64,000 nt of DNA, from positions 93,791,416-93,855,415 of the forward strand of contig CM057009.1 of assembly GCA_029891345.1 (NCBI GenBank). Reading direction: 5' to 3'. Origin of the DNA: Dryococelus australis (lineage: Eukaryota; Arthropoda; Insecta; Phasmatodea; Phasmatidae). The notes beneath the pieces were generated by a model. The model was not told where the DNA came from and made no database searches. It saw only the letters and a list, made by a program, of their open reading frames with translations. Shown one piece after another: positions 37,290-48,379 of the stretch (position 1 is its first letter; each line of letters opens with the position of its first letter). The translations under genes were made by a program, and so were the position numbers.

Positions 37290-39842
37290 ACTTTTAAGAC
37301 CGTGTGAATTGCTGCTTCTTTCTCAGCTCCCTTTTTAAACTGCTAGTTTCTTCTGCTTTTCTATTTAAATGCCTATGACGAAAAAGTGTTCTTGTTCTGG
37401 CAATCTTCATGAAAACTTTTGGGTTAGTTTCTGGAAATTTTCTCACCAGGGTGTGATAAAATTTTTGTATGATGCCTGCCTCTGTGTTTATCTCCTCACC
37501 AAGGAGATGCTAAAACATTTCCTCCGCTATTATCACAGTATTTAGAAAGACCAGTGACGGAATAGCTAGACCATCTCAACAAATTTTTTCTATCCATCCA
37601 TATAAACAAACATGAAATAAAATACCATAAGAAGTGTATTTACTGACAATCATTTAATTAATTAAGAGTGTGTCTCAGCAAATCAACATACCTTCGTTTG
37701 CAGGAACATCAGAGGTGAGACTTCCGTTGCTGGTGCTGTGAGCTAGGTAGCCAGCAACATAACGCAGTGCTTCATTCTTTTCTGTGTTCATGTCAGGGAA
37801 GGACACGTCGCAGGATTGATGCTCTGTTGTGTTTGCACTTGTTCCTCTAGACAAGTGTTTAAAGAAATAAACATTTGGCTTGTCAAATATGGCTTGTCAG
37901 CCAAGCTGTCATCACTAACACACACACCTACTGGCAGAGGCATTTCGCATTCTAGCAATATAACGTAGCCTATACTTGAAATCCAGGGCTTTAGGGTTTT
38001 GGTTTCCATGTCCGACACTTCTAATCCGCAAAAAAAAACTATCCAGGGCGTCTTGGTTGAGACAAGACGTGAGAATGTACTTCAGTGAATATTGCACCTT
38101 TAAAAATTCAGGCAGTTCACAAAGTGAGTTTATTGTTACTAATATGCCTTTCTGGAACAGCATTAGACATTTGTATTGCAATATTCTCATGTTTACTGTT
38201 TCATTTTCCATGACTTGTAAAATGCTAAGTTGCTTGTCAATGAAAAGACCAACTGCATTTTTTGGGGGGGGGGGGGGGTGGGGGGATTCATGACAGCAAA
38301 GAATTTATCCACTGTTTCAAAAAAATTTCCTATTTCAGGCTGACTTTTGTAATGTACCAAAAGATACATAGCAGTATGATGTGAAAAAAGTTGCACAGCG
38401 TATTTAACTTTCTGCCTTGCGCTGCATTTGATGTTTAAATGCACATTCGATAGCTTGGGACATAGCTTCAGTTCCATTGTCTTCTATTATATTGCATATG
38501 TGTTCTTTGCATATTACTGTTCCATTATGCAACTGTATATGCCATAATCAAGAAAGTTATTTCTCAGTAATTTTATAAGATGCAGAACGTCAGCAAAACC
38601 CACACATTTCTTTTTACGTCCGACAGGTTCAGAAACTAAACATTTCCAAATGATATACTTAAACTTTACCACATGCCTTGATTACTACCACCCATATGAC
38701 TGACTACTGCAACAACAATAAATCCTCTTTCTTCCAACCTTTTAATAACATGAAAATGTAAATCCCCGGTGACCTTAGTGTCGAAATCATAAAATATTTG
38801 TTGCTTCCATTTGGAGGCGAGTCCTCTTGCCATTATCACTTGCACATTTTTGCATGGACAAAAAATCTGATCAGCTGTTTGATCATAACAATACCTTCCG
38901 TCGTTTTGCATTTCATCCATAGAAAGAACCATGAGCCGTCAGAAAGAGTAATTGTTTGTTACTTTGCATGCAGAACAGTCAAAACTTCTTCGAGGCCTCC
39001 TGGAACGCATTTCACATTTCTCGTCCATTTCCGTAGAGTCGACAGGTTAGGAAGAGGAATGCCAACTTTCTTCCTTAAATAAGAGTAAGCTTTACGCGAG
39101 ATAGAACGTAACGTAATGGCAGCAGCTATATCTCCGTCTTTCCACCATACTTGCAGTTTGCTTTTATTTTATAGTTTTTCTGTTAGTTTAGAAGTGAAAA
39201 TGTTTTCTAAAATCTTCCTTAATTCTTGCCTAACTGATACTTTACATCATTTGTAGGTAAATTTCAGAGCAAGTAACTGTGATTTCAGAACTTTGTTTTG
39301 CTTAAGAATTTGCAATTTAAGTAGGTCTATTTCTTTCTGGAAGTGTAGATCTGGTTTAGAATTAAGTGGTGGAGCTGCTTCAGTATTAGCAGTAATACTT
39401 TCAGTTTCAGATATTTGATACTTTTCCTGCAGTACTGTTTCATTATCACTGGATTGAAGTTGTTTTGGTTTTGTTGTAATCAACTTATCAACAAGTTTCC
39501 TTTTAATGCTTCTGCATTGTAGCCTCTCACTTCTCACAAAATCAACAGTTTCCTTTCTGTTCGGCAAGTTTTTATTTGGAAATGGTTCCGGTTTCAGCAG
39601 TTTTCTTCTTTCCTCTCCCATTAACTCAGCACGCAAATCTCTTTGGTAGTCATCATTGGTGAAATGCTAGGAACAAATTCTCATGGTTTTGTGGTCGAAT
39701 TTATCATTTCTTGCACACAGAAATATCCACTTTTTCGAAAGATCTTTGTTTTTTGGAAATCTAAAGTAACTTACAGATCCTCCTGTTTTTTTTTGTGTTT
39801 TTTTTTATAGTTTTTACAGTTTTGCCTGGCACAACATGGCAT
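37290..39842 (-). pseudogene. P-element transposase (THAP9-like) pseudogene
   Basis: The start ATG at 39842 opens with MPCCARQNCKNYK, the first Cys pair of a THAP C2CH zinc finger; the fold continues with FRFPKN, KKWI and a C..HF pair near 39660-39760. A basic coiled region follows (39247-39636). The catalytic RNase H-like part includes DIAAAITLRSISRKAYSYLR, LPNLSTLRKW (about 39020-39130), MDEMQNDGRYCYD (38890-38932) and KQQIFYDFDTKVTGDLHFHV. The C-terminal part has KYILTSCLNQDALDSFFLRI (38030-38130), EALRYVAGYLAHS (about 37740-37790) and a final region (37290-37640) rich in Lys/Arg. In life it would catalyse GTP-dependent cut-and-paste of the P element. Frame changes and stops interrupt it, so it is a pseudogene of near full family length. 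Neighbours are fossil LTR-element parts, so the P element jumped into that element. Confidence 0.88.
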
Positions 39843-40560
39843 ATTTTAAAACTAATAAGAATAGTAGCTATTTACATTATACACAGTTCAGTAAATAAAT
39901 TAATAAATAAATAAAATAGACAAAAATGTTTACGATGCATATTGCATATTCCTGATTCAGTAAGCCTCAACAAAAAAATATATAAAAAAGAAAATGATAC
40001 ATTACAACTGGCGTATAGTAGCAGTGCAGCGGATAGCAGCAGACAAGCGTGAGCTGGAGCACAGGCACGGCATGGGCGAGCGACTCTCTACTCCCGGCTA
40101 CGTCACCTGCCTCTCTCTCAAGTACCATTACTCTCAGGCTTTAAATCGGCATCCCCCTGGGGGGTCACGCCACTGTCTCTATCCTACTTTGTTGACATGA
40201 GTCCTGCTGGCAACGGTGTGATATTGTGCCGCCCGTGATGAAGTCAGCAGGGGCCTTTGATAGTGTTAACAAAATATTAGTACACTTTGCGCATAAAATA
40301 TTTCCATTTATATGTGTTGTTGCATGCTCCTCTCAGGTGAGGCATTCAGGGCAGTTCCCTTTATTACAGTGTGCGCATGTAATTATCCTGCTGCTGACAC
40401 CATCACACGTGATGTGTTTGTTAAATCATCAATTTTTAAATTCCCTCGTATTTGTGTTGGGAAATTGTTTTTGTGTGTTAACAAGTGTACATTTACACAC
40501 ATTACTGCTTACAGGGTCGACGTCACCCCAGACCACTCATGGTCTGTTGCAGTCTGCACA
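39843..40560. other. Region between the P-element gene and LTR-element leader
   Basis: AT-rich DNA to about 39990, then abruptly GC-richer DNA (40000-40250). The P element's right end should lie here, but its terminal inverted repeat was not identified. The GC-rich part could be its promoter side or the invaded element. Confidence 0.35.
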
Positions 40561-40593
40561 TTGCTGTACCTTCGCACCATCAGAGGTACTGCA

Positions 40594-40800
40594 TCACGCA
40601 CTGTCAATATGCTTGCAGTTTACCTGGCGAATGTCCTTGGCGAGGCTCCTTGCATTTTCCGGCTCACACCACAGGCACCTGGATTCCCAGAACAGATTGG
40701 AACCGTGCGTAGGCTGCACACACTTTAAGCATAATGTTATTTGACTGCCATTGCTGGTGCACCAATTACGGTTGCATGTTCTGAGTACCGGCTCGGCCAC
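40594..40800 (-). other. Cys/His-rich open stretch of the 12.8 kb element (fossil)
   Basis: The stretch shows CNRNWC, then LCLKCVQPTHGS, then WESRCLWC. The paired cysteines, a His after the second pair and a Trp before the last pair resemble a PHD/RING-type finger. In element order it precedes gag, the same place as the PHD-like cluster of the RT-less Gypsy family. The domain call is tentative because spacing departs from the canonical pattern. Confidence 0.4.
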
Positions 40801-41777
40801 ACAGCAGCTGATTTCACCACAGTTGTTTACCTGCTTTCCTTTGCGTTTGCATGGGAAAAAAGGATGCCGTTACAGCCCGTGTGGGTTAGTGGTGACAACT
40901 GCGTACCCGAGAGTGGTCCGTCACACCGCTCACCCACACTGGAAGATGTGGGGGAGGGTAGTGGTGCCTGCTTCTCTGGCTTGACTGGTTCACAATTGCC
41001 GCTTTCAAAGGTGCTCCCTTGTGGAACACTTTTGCAAAAATGGTGGAAATATCCAAAATTATAATTTATTGTTTGAAAAGTCCAAAATTTCTTTGATAAC
41101 TTTCAATTGAAGACTGTTGAACATGTGTCCCTTTTGGCATGTACTCATGCACGTAAAATACTCTTGAAATGTACCAATTTACCCTTAAAGTTTTACGCGA
41201 CTTGTAAAACAAAAGCTGTTTTGAAATTATGTGATCCAAAACACAAAATAAAATTTGTGTTGGGATTGCTACAATAGTTACTCTATAAATGTTGCATGTT
41301 GCATCAACGCATACAAAACCTTTAAATTTGCCGTGAAGTGCAAAAAGAGAACAAAAATCACTTTGAAAAGTTATGTGTTTTGCACACATAAACAAAGCAC
41401 AATAACTTATGCTGAAATTACGTGAAGTTACTCTGAAACATGTTAATTACACTTTGTTACAGTTTATTGACATGTGATTGTATGTAAATTGCAATTTCCC
41501 TTCATTTTAAATGTTTACAAAGTATGCTGAAACATCTAGAAGACGTGAAAAAGGGGCACAAGTACATTGAAGCGCCGTGAAAAACGGGAGCGCCAGGGAA
41601 AATGTACACTGTGATGTTGGAACATAATACGCTGCACTGTTCTTGTTTTCTGGGTTTTTACTCATATTTTTTGTTGTTAGTGATGGATGTTTCCACAAGC
41701 CTTTGCGGCCCTTTTGGTGTGGAGTTATTGTTTGTGTAATCCTGTTGTTCAATTTGTCCTACTTTGGGTGCAATTTT

Positions 41778-43415
41778 TGATGTGGTGCAAGGTCTAGGAT
41801 GTTGAAATTGGTCCCCACTTCACTTGATGTACCAGGTTGAGGCGAAAACAGTGAATATTGCCCAGCGCCAAAACACAGTAGAGTTAGTGAGATGGGTCGT
41901 GCGACCGACAGCCCTGTTGGACCTTGGAGTTCTGCATCGAGTTGATTGATTGGCTGATTTGACACTTACCCGTAACTATGTTCACGTAGTTTTACACTTA
42001 GTAGCAAGGTTGTAGACCACCTTGCACACTGTACTTACACTGAATTTACTCTTCTGTAGGGCGCAGTACCCGTAATATTCGTGAAGAGAATTATACATAA
42101 AACACTGAATTGAATTCTGCATTAGGGCACAGTGTCCATAATACCCTTGAAAATAAAGATGCAATAAATGTCCTTACTTTGGTTGAGACATTTTATTGGC
42201 CTGTTGCAATTACATAATGGTTACTCTGTTATAATGAATGAATGAATGAATGAATGAATGAATGCGGGCTTGGCATACTGTCTACTTGTAATATATGCTG
42301 CACAAAAGGCTTGGGCCATGAACTTACATGCAGCGCGTAGCATGTTAAGTCCTGGTTATGACCACAGGAAGGCAGACGTTCTATCCCTCGGCATGTGAAG
42401 ACAAAGGTTCCTGTTATTAAATCACTATTGGTATACTATATGGTTGCAGCCAAATTATGAAGAATGTGCCGAGGGTGACTCACGTGACGAAACTCCAATG
42501 CTGCCAGCTGAGTCATTACTGAGGTCAGACTAATTTGATGGCGTCGGCCTGGGCAGAGGCTGCCGTTAGAAATCGCTTGAAAAAACTAATATTTACATAC
42601 GAAAGATAATGGGGATTCTATATACTGCGACTTATTGAATTGATACATATTTGTGTTGTCGCAGGGTATGTCACTTCACTTAAAATGTGATATTCCTTTA
42701 AATGAGGCCGGTGTAGGCAGTTTGCTGGGAAATAAAAACACAACCACCCTTTTACAATGTGTACATAATTACAACCACTGAAATAGCTGGAATAACTGTA
42801 AGTTGTTCTGCTATTTTGGCTCTCGGTTGAAATTTTCAAAGTGAATTGTAGCTTCCGGCGAACTTCCAAAGTAAATGTTTGGTTCCTGTGTTTTATGCTG
42901 TTTGGATGAGTCCATCCTTGGAAATACGTATGGCTAGCCACGCTCTATTTCACTTATTACAAAAGAAATTCACTGCATGGATTGCTTTACTTGAAATAGA
43001 GTCTGGTAGCACTAGGGGAAAAATATTCCCTATTGATTTAATGCCCTTGGGGCTATATAGCACTGTGAAATAGGCCAGCAGACCAGTCGACATCATACAC
43101 ACTGGTGTTGCGGTGGGAACTGATCTGACGTTCTCTCCAATTGCCGAGGTGTTTGGTAGCTGTGGCTTTCAGAGGGACGCCATTTTGGACTGTTTGCACA
43201 TTTATTTCAAGAGTTATCGTTTGGAGCAAATAAAGCAAGACATCCACTTGAGTCACGTAGTACCTGTCGGCGAGGCAGTGTAAATTGCCATTCTCGTTGA
43301 CCTGCACTATTGCATTAGCAGCCGTTCGTGTCGACCCGGTGTCCGCTAACTGGAACAGATGACTGTGGATGTGCAAACGGTCGTGAGAGCACTCGTGGAC
43401 GCCGGTTTCACAACA
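41778..43415 (-). repeat. Right (5') LTR of the 12.8 kb element
   Basis: Partner of 30599-32278. It starts TGATGTGGTGC and ends CAACA, and is followed directly by the target duplication CATA and the continuation of the invaded Gypsy protease. It contains an (AATG)8 microsatellite at 42233-42264 that the other LTR lacks. Confidence 0.92.
42233..42264 (+). repeat. (AATG)8 microsatellite
   Basis: Eight perfect AATG units inside the right LTR of the 12.8 kb element. The matching place in the left LTR has only a non-repeated sequence, so the expansion happened after insertion. Confidence 0.97.
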
Positions 43416-43750
43416 CATATTGGCTATATCAGAGAGAATATACAGAAACTTTTTGCAAGCTACCAGTTAACACCTACCACAGTTTGCCTCAAGTTCTATT
43501 ATTAATGGTGCTCTACATTTTTGTAGTCCAATGAAAGTGTAAATGCATGTGAAGGTCCAGCAAGAACCAAAGGAGTTAAATTGATTTTGACCCGTGATGC
43601 ATAACTGCATTGGTGGAAAGTGCTCGCTACCAAACGACTTTGCCCCAGAATCACCCAATGGGCATGCCACCTTTAAATCAAAATAATATTGGAGCCAGGA
43701 CATGTGTTCTACCAGAGTTGACAGAGCCTTAATGTAACCTTTAACCACGT

Positions 43751-46294
43751 GATGTCAGCTTATATTGTTCACAGTCTCTCTTCACAAAGCCATCCTATCA
43801 ATGCACCTATCTGAAGACGTGACAATTTTTAAATTATCCATGCCCTGTAGGACTTCCGCGATATTTAAACTTTGTGCTGTTGAAGGGTAGCAGGCTGCTG
43901 AACAGAGAGTCGCGGTCTTCTCTAGAGCACTAGGGCATAATGTGTCATTGCCTCATGCTGAACGCATTTAAGATAAAATTCCACGGACCCATGTGTGATG
44001 TCAGATCTTCCAACCCCCAAGAAGCGGGGATTATTATCCCCTGCACCCTCTTCTGAGAGCCAACAAGCTGCCTCAGGGCAGTCTACTACACTTCTCACCG
44101 CTGTAGAAGCCAAAGGTGTTAGCAAAGGGCTGAGACGCCTTACACCCATGCCGGTGACTGCAGTAGAACCAGTAGCCGTTGATGACTTCAGCAGCTCCGG
44201 AGGACCAACACCTTCTAAAGGCCTTTAACTTCTTCAGCAACCACAGACAGCGTCCAGGACAACCACCGCCTTCCAGAGGCCTTCCACTTCTTTCACCCTC
44301 TGCCAGCAGCTCCATAGGGTCGCCAACAGTTTCCAGAAGGTCCTGCTGACATTGTCCTCTTCCACTTCCTCAACCTCTTCCTGCCTCTTTACTGCCTAGG
44401 TAACTGTAGGTCATGGCGACGACGTCCCCTCTGGACATCCCATAAGGTCTTAGCCAAACCATTTCTACACCACTTGGGTGAAGATCTCCCTCTTTGATTG
44501 AACAGTTAGGCCCCTTCAGGACAATCCTCTTCAATTAATTTAGAATTATAATGATTGGATATTTTATTGTTGAATGAATTCACAGCATTGAAAACCCCAC
44601 ACCAGACTACATCTTTTTATGTTTTATCCAGGTTGCCTTCACCTGGCTTTAATTGTGACAACTTCCGTTAAATACTATTAATTTACTTTTGATTCAATTC
44701 AGGAGAGAGTGGATCCACATATAATTTTATTTAAATACGTATTTCATTGAAACTTATTTGTATTTGCAATATAATTTTTCGTGTTCTTACTTCTAGTTAT
44801 AGTCAACCCCTTTGACCCGTAAAATACTTGCAGTATTTGAGCTTGCATTGCTCGCGCTTTAAGGTGAAGCCGGCTACCGGACAAAGATAGCCACAAATGC
44901 AAATACACCACACCATTAAGAGGCAAACCGAGATCTGCTGGCAAAATACAATGTATCTCGCTGGTATATCTACGGGAGCACCCAAAAGCTCTAGGTACTC
45001 CTTTGTTCGTGGAATCAAGTATTGCTGATAGCATCCTACTCTGCTCTGCTGGAGAAAGGCCAGGACAGAGGGAGATCTATTTGATTCTATTTAACCCTGT
45101 GTGGAAACCACACCCAGGAACTACTGGCTGCCTACATAAATATCTTATGCCCTGTTTCACTGCTGGCAACTGCTGATAGTTCCATCCACCACTGGGTAAT
45201 GGTCGGGTGCGGAACGTCAAGGTGGAAATTACGTTGCGGGACCAGTGCTCCTGGCAGTGCACTGTAGGGCTGCTGTCTTTAAACGGCTTCATCTTAAGGT
45301 TCATTTAGTCGGCCTTATGCCGTACAAGTTTAAGAGAGGCAAGAAATATAAATTAAAACAAATCCTGAAACAGTTGGAGCCAGATATATCAAACTTACCT
45401 GCCACAGAAATAATCGAAGAGAATGCTCTATTTACACAGTTTACCATAGTATCTTATCTCTCACAATTAGAGCATTTATCAGTGGTGCATTTTGACACAG
45501 CCGTCCTGGGACTTGATCCCACAATAATACCTGAATCTTACACCACAACTCCTCCACCTATACCCCAGGAGTCTACCAGCAGCTCAAGCACTACTCCACC
45601 GCAACCAGTGTTGGCCGCCGTTCAACCGCTGGCCTCCTCATCGAGCCAGCCGAATAGGACGAGGATGCGGGTACCTCCTGGACAGCAGGTTACAAGTCGT
45701 AAAGTGGCACTCCAGTGTCTCTCAACTTTGTTCCCAATCAAAAACGAACCAGACCCATTCTTTATTCAGGCGTCCTGCCTAAACGAGAGTAGAAATCCAT
45801 GGGTATGATCTCTGCAACACTGGCATTGCACTATTTGAAGGCCAACTCTGTCACTAAAACCAAATCTGCTTATCACAGATTATTAAATGTAAAGTTAGTC
45901 GTAAGGATTGTAGTCTCCATTACACCGATCAGGAATAATAAACCCAAGTTCCCCAAAACAGTAACCCTAACATTCCTTAACGTGGAGGAACCCACCAAGG
46001 CCAAAGCAAACTGAGGGGCTTGTGTTCCACTTCCATTGACATCAGGGCTTACCACTACGACAGTTATTTTAGCTACGGGCTGACTCTGCATGATGAGGTT
46101 TCAACCCTCGAATACCTTTCAATTTAAAGTTGATTTTGTAATTAATTAATTTAGTCTAGAGATCACGCCTCTTTCCTGAACTAGTGATCCCCTGTCAGTG
46201 ATCAGGTGGCTTAAAATGCTTCAATTTATAGTGCCAAACTCTGGCCCTCTATAACTCTGCAGGGATTAGTATTAAGCTTTGGCATTGCCGTAAC
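43751..46294 (+). mobile_element. LTR-like insertion between protease and RT of the split Gypsy fossil
   Basis: About 2.5 kb separates protease sequence (to about 43740) from the RT start (about 46330) of the + strand Gypsy fossil, where no such spacer is expected. Part of it (about 43990-44650) resembles the LTR at 52860-53200: CCAGAAG, TCTTCAGCAGC and a GCCTNCACCTGGCT block are shared. It may be a solo LTR or a truncated element of the same long-LTR group. Target duplications were not found, so both ends are estimates. Confidence 0.45.
45317..45808 (+). CDS. Unrecognised ORF with Pro/Ser-rich middle, inside repeat DNA
   Basis: The open stretch begins at 45245, with a more plausible start at 45317 that gives a basic N-terminus (MPYKFKRGKKYKLKQILKQL). 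A region of ordinary composition follows, then a low-complexity Pro/Ser/Thr segment, then a C-terminal part with QCLSTLFPIKNEPDPFF. The length is 163-187 codons. No family was recognised. It lies within the LTR-like insertion, so it may be a remnant of an element protein (gag-like), or a chance ORF favoured by composition. A host exon is less likely since no splice frame was identified. Confidence 0.3.
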   Translation: MPYKFKRGKKYKLKQILKQLEPDISNLPATEIIEENALFTQFTIVSYLSQLEHLSVVHFDTAVLGLDPTIIPESYTTTPPPIPQESTSSSSTTPPQPVLAAVQPLASSSSQPNRTRMRVPPGQQVTSRKVALQCLSTLFPIKNEPDPFFIQASCLNESRNPWV

Positions 46295-47720
46295 ATGTCC
46301 TTACATAAAAAATTCTCCAGAAGATGAAAACATGTCAGTGAACATCATCATAGCACATAAGTACCCTTCTTTGTTTGCTGAGGGACTTACAACATTCACA
46401 GGAAGTAAGGTTTTGTTGTGTGTAAAGGAAAACATGACACCAATCTGTCTCTCTGCCCAGAAACTTACCTTCATGCTCAAAAGCAAGGTAGATGAGCAGT
46501 TGGATAGGCTGTTGAAGTTGGGTATCCTTTGCCCATTTAATTTCAGCAAGTGGACCCCCATCCCTTTTCCATATTGCCAATGGCTAAACAAGACTGCATT
46601 GTTTGTATTTCACACACTATAAAATTATAGTTACCCCTAAGATGGTAATAGAACACGTTCCATCTCTTCATGTGGATGAAGTTTTCTACAGATTATAAGG
46701 AGTAGATTTTTCAAAAATTGATCAGTCCAATGTGTTCCAGCAGCTGCAAGTCTAGTAATAGTTGCTGTAACTATGCATAATCAATACTCATAGAGGACTC
46801 TTTTGGTACACCAGACTGCCTTTTGAAATAGTATTGTTCTCTACGATTTTCCAGAAAACCCTGGCATAGGTCTTGCAAGATTTAGATGGGGTGGTGTGTT
46901 TTCAAAATAACATGTTGATAACTGGTGCAACCAAGGAGCAGCATTGAAGAAACCAACACAAATTCCTGCAGTAATTACAAGACAATGGTTTCAGGCTGAA
47001 CAAAATTAATGTAAATTATTATGTGCATCAGCAACATTCCTTTGACATATGATAGACAAGAATAGTTTGTATATTTTTAACAATGTGAAAGCATAGTAAG
47101 GACCCCACTTTGGCAGGATCAATGGTAATTGTAATCATGGTTGGGCATTGTCAACTATAATGCAAAGTTTTTGCCAGACCATGCAACAGTTTTGCCATCT
47201 CTACTTGAACTGTTAAAAAAAGTGATCATAAATGGCACCTGTCACTAGAATGTAACAATGTTTTTGAAACACTCAAGCAGTTGGTTATGTTTACACATGT
47301 ACTCACCTACTGAAATCCAGATATCCCAGTTAGGTTTGAATGCAATACATCTATGTACAGTGTTGGGGCTGTTCTTAGTCACATATTTCCAGACTATGTG
47401 GAAAAATCATTTTCATTTGCATCTTATATATTGTCTTCTGTAGGATATAATAATTAGCTACTCAACAGAGAGGCCTTGGCTATCATTTTTGCGGTATAAA
47501 AGATGACTACAAATTCACCTTAGTGACTGATTATCAGCCACTAACCCATATTGTCTGCAGCAGTTATTGCAGAATCTCATAGCTTGCTGTTAACAAGCTA
47601 AAATAATAGGGAGTGCTGCTTCAGAATTTTCACAATACAACGAAGTCTGTTAAGAGTAATGTAAACAGTAATGCTATGGACTATCCAGGCTGTCTCTCTC
47701 AAGTGTTGAAAATTCTGTAG

Positions 47721-48164
47721 CACAGTATTCATATTTGCAGGATGGGGTATAAGTTTTAGCCAATTATTCCTAAGGTTATAAGTATAGCACCTGAAAGAAA
47801 TTCAGTTTTAAGTAAACTGATTCTGTGCATGATAAATGGTTATTCCACACAATTTACGAGTTGCAACGGTACAATTTTATAATATACTTTTTTTTTTGGG
47901 ACAGTCAGCAAAGTTAAATTGGTGGCAGTAACACAGAATTCTTACATATCTGTAACTAGGTTATATTGGTACTTTCACAATTGGTATGTGCCAATATTTT
48001 CAGTTCTACATTTGTCCAGTATTTCTTGACTATAAAACATTAATTGTGAACATGACAAATAGGCTAAATTCTATCTTGTGGTTGTGATTTAAAGTATGTT
48101 TTATAATAGTAGTATACCTTGCAGTATAAGACATGTGACTCATGATATATAAATTTTTTTGAAG
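47721..48164 (+). other. Intron end before the second SIK-like exon
   Basis: AT-rich sequence between the last recognised RNase H-like sequence of the Gypsy fossil and the splice acceptor at 48164. No other feature was recognised. Confidence 0.6.
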
Positions 48165-48379
48165 GTGGTCGGGAAAGTTTCAAAGAACTAAACAGTCTCC
48201 ATCTTACTCAAGAGCGTTACAGCCCTGTGAGACGAGCTAGTGAAGGAAGCACATCAAATGTTGGCAGCCAGTATCGCTGTAGTCCTCAACATAATGCCAG
48301 CTGCTTTCAGCCACCACAAATGTCTCTTGATAAAGATGCATGTGTCAAGGCTTTGCAGCATGAGTATCAGCAACTTCAG
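48165..48379 (+). CDS. SIK3: SIK3-like kinase gene, internal exon 2 of 3 in this window
   Basis: The acceptor TTTTTTTGAAG and donor GTTGGT bound 215 bases that enter in phase 1 and leave in phase 0. Translation gives GRESFKELNSLHL, ERYSPVRRASEGS and VKALQHEYQQLQ. SIK2 and SIK3 carry ERFSPVRR[F/A]SDG followed by a short helix with LQQECEQLQ; the match in order and wording is the reason for the gene call. The Ser of RRAS (codon 48239-48241) corresponds to the PKA site that binds 14-3-3 proteins and holds the kinase inactive in the cytoplasm (Ser577 of SIK1, Ser587 of SIK2). An extra Ser/Gln-rich segment lies between the site and the helix. SIK3 is favoured over SIK2 by that helix, but the call between paralogues is not firm. 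Confidence 0.8.

Larger units (their letters stand above)
30599..43415 (-). mobile_element. 12.8 kb long-LTR Gypsy-like element, structurally bounded, nested
   Basis: Direct repeats of 1,680 and 1,638 bp (30599-32278, 41778-43415), each starting TG and ending CA, flank the interior. The insertion duplicated CATA (30595-30598 and 43416-43419). The DNA on both sides is the protease region of the + strand Gypsy fossil. A polypurine tract (minus strand CCAGAGGAGGGGCTG) is at 32281-32295. Minus-strand parts: a Cys/His cluster near 40594-40800, gag at about 35140-35830 (LLPTFAGHMNEDPQEFL; LKGEAHMWW), a knuckle at about 34719-34800 (CRYCERQQYHWH), integrase N-terminal side at about 34030-34260 and integrase C-terminal module at about 33180-33330 (FAPKWSG). 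RT and RNase H parts were not seen. A P-element gene lies inside. The LTRs look about 85-90% identical by eye. Confidence 0.85.
29576..47720 (+). mobile_element. Ty3/Gypsy fossil (K02A2.6-like), split by nested insertions
   Basis: A primer-site-like stretch (29576-29598) is followed by gag at about 29690-30530 (WDWYLERLKQFVIANG; HCNFG; FVIEL), zinc knuckles with CKHKRNICKQLGHIKRM, and the start of retropepsin (DSGAS region, ending 30598). After the 12.8 kb insertion the protease continues at 43416 with an ISERIYRNF motif. RT begins at about 46360 (HKYPSLFAEGL, VDEQLDRLLKLGILCP), and RNase H-like sequence (LVTDYQPLTHI) runs to about 47640. Integrase and LTRs were not delimited. It is a different family from the RT-less copies. 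It is broken and older than the elements inserted into it. Confidence 0.85.
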
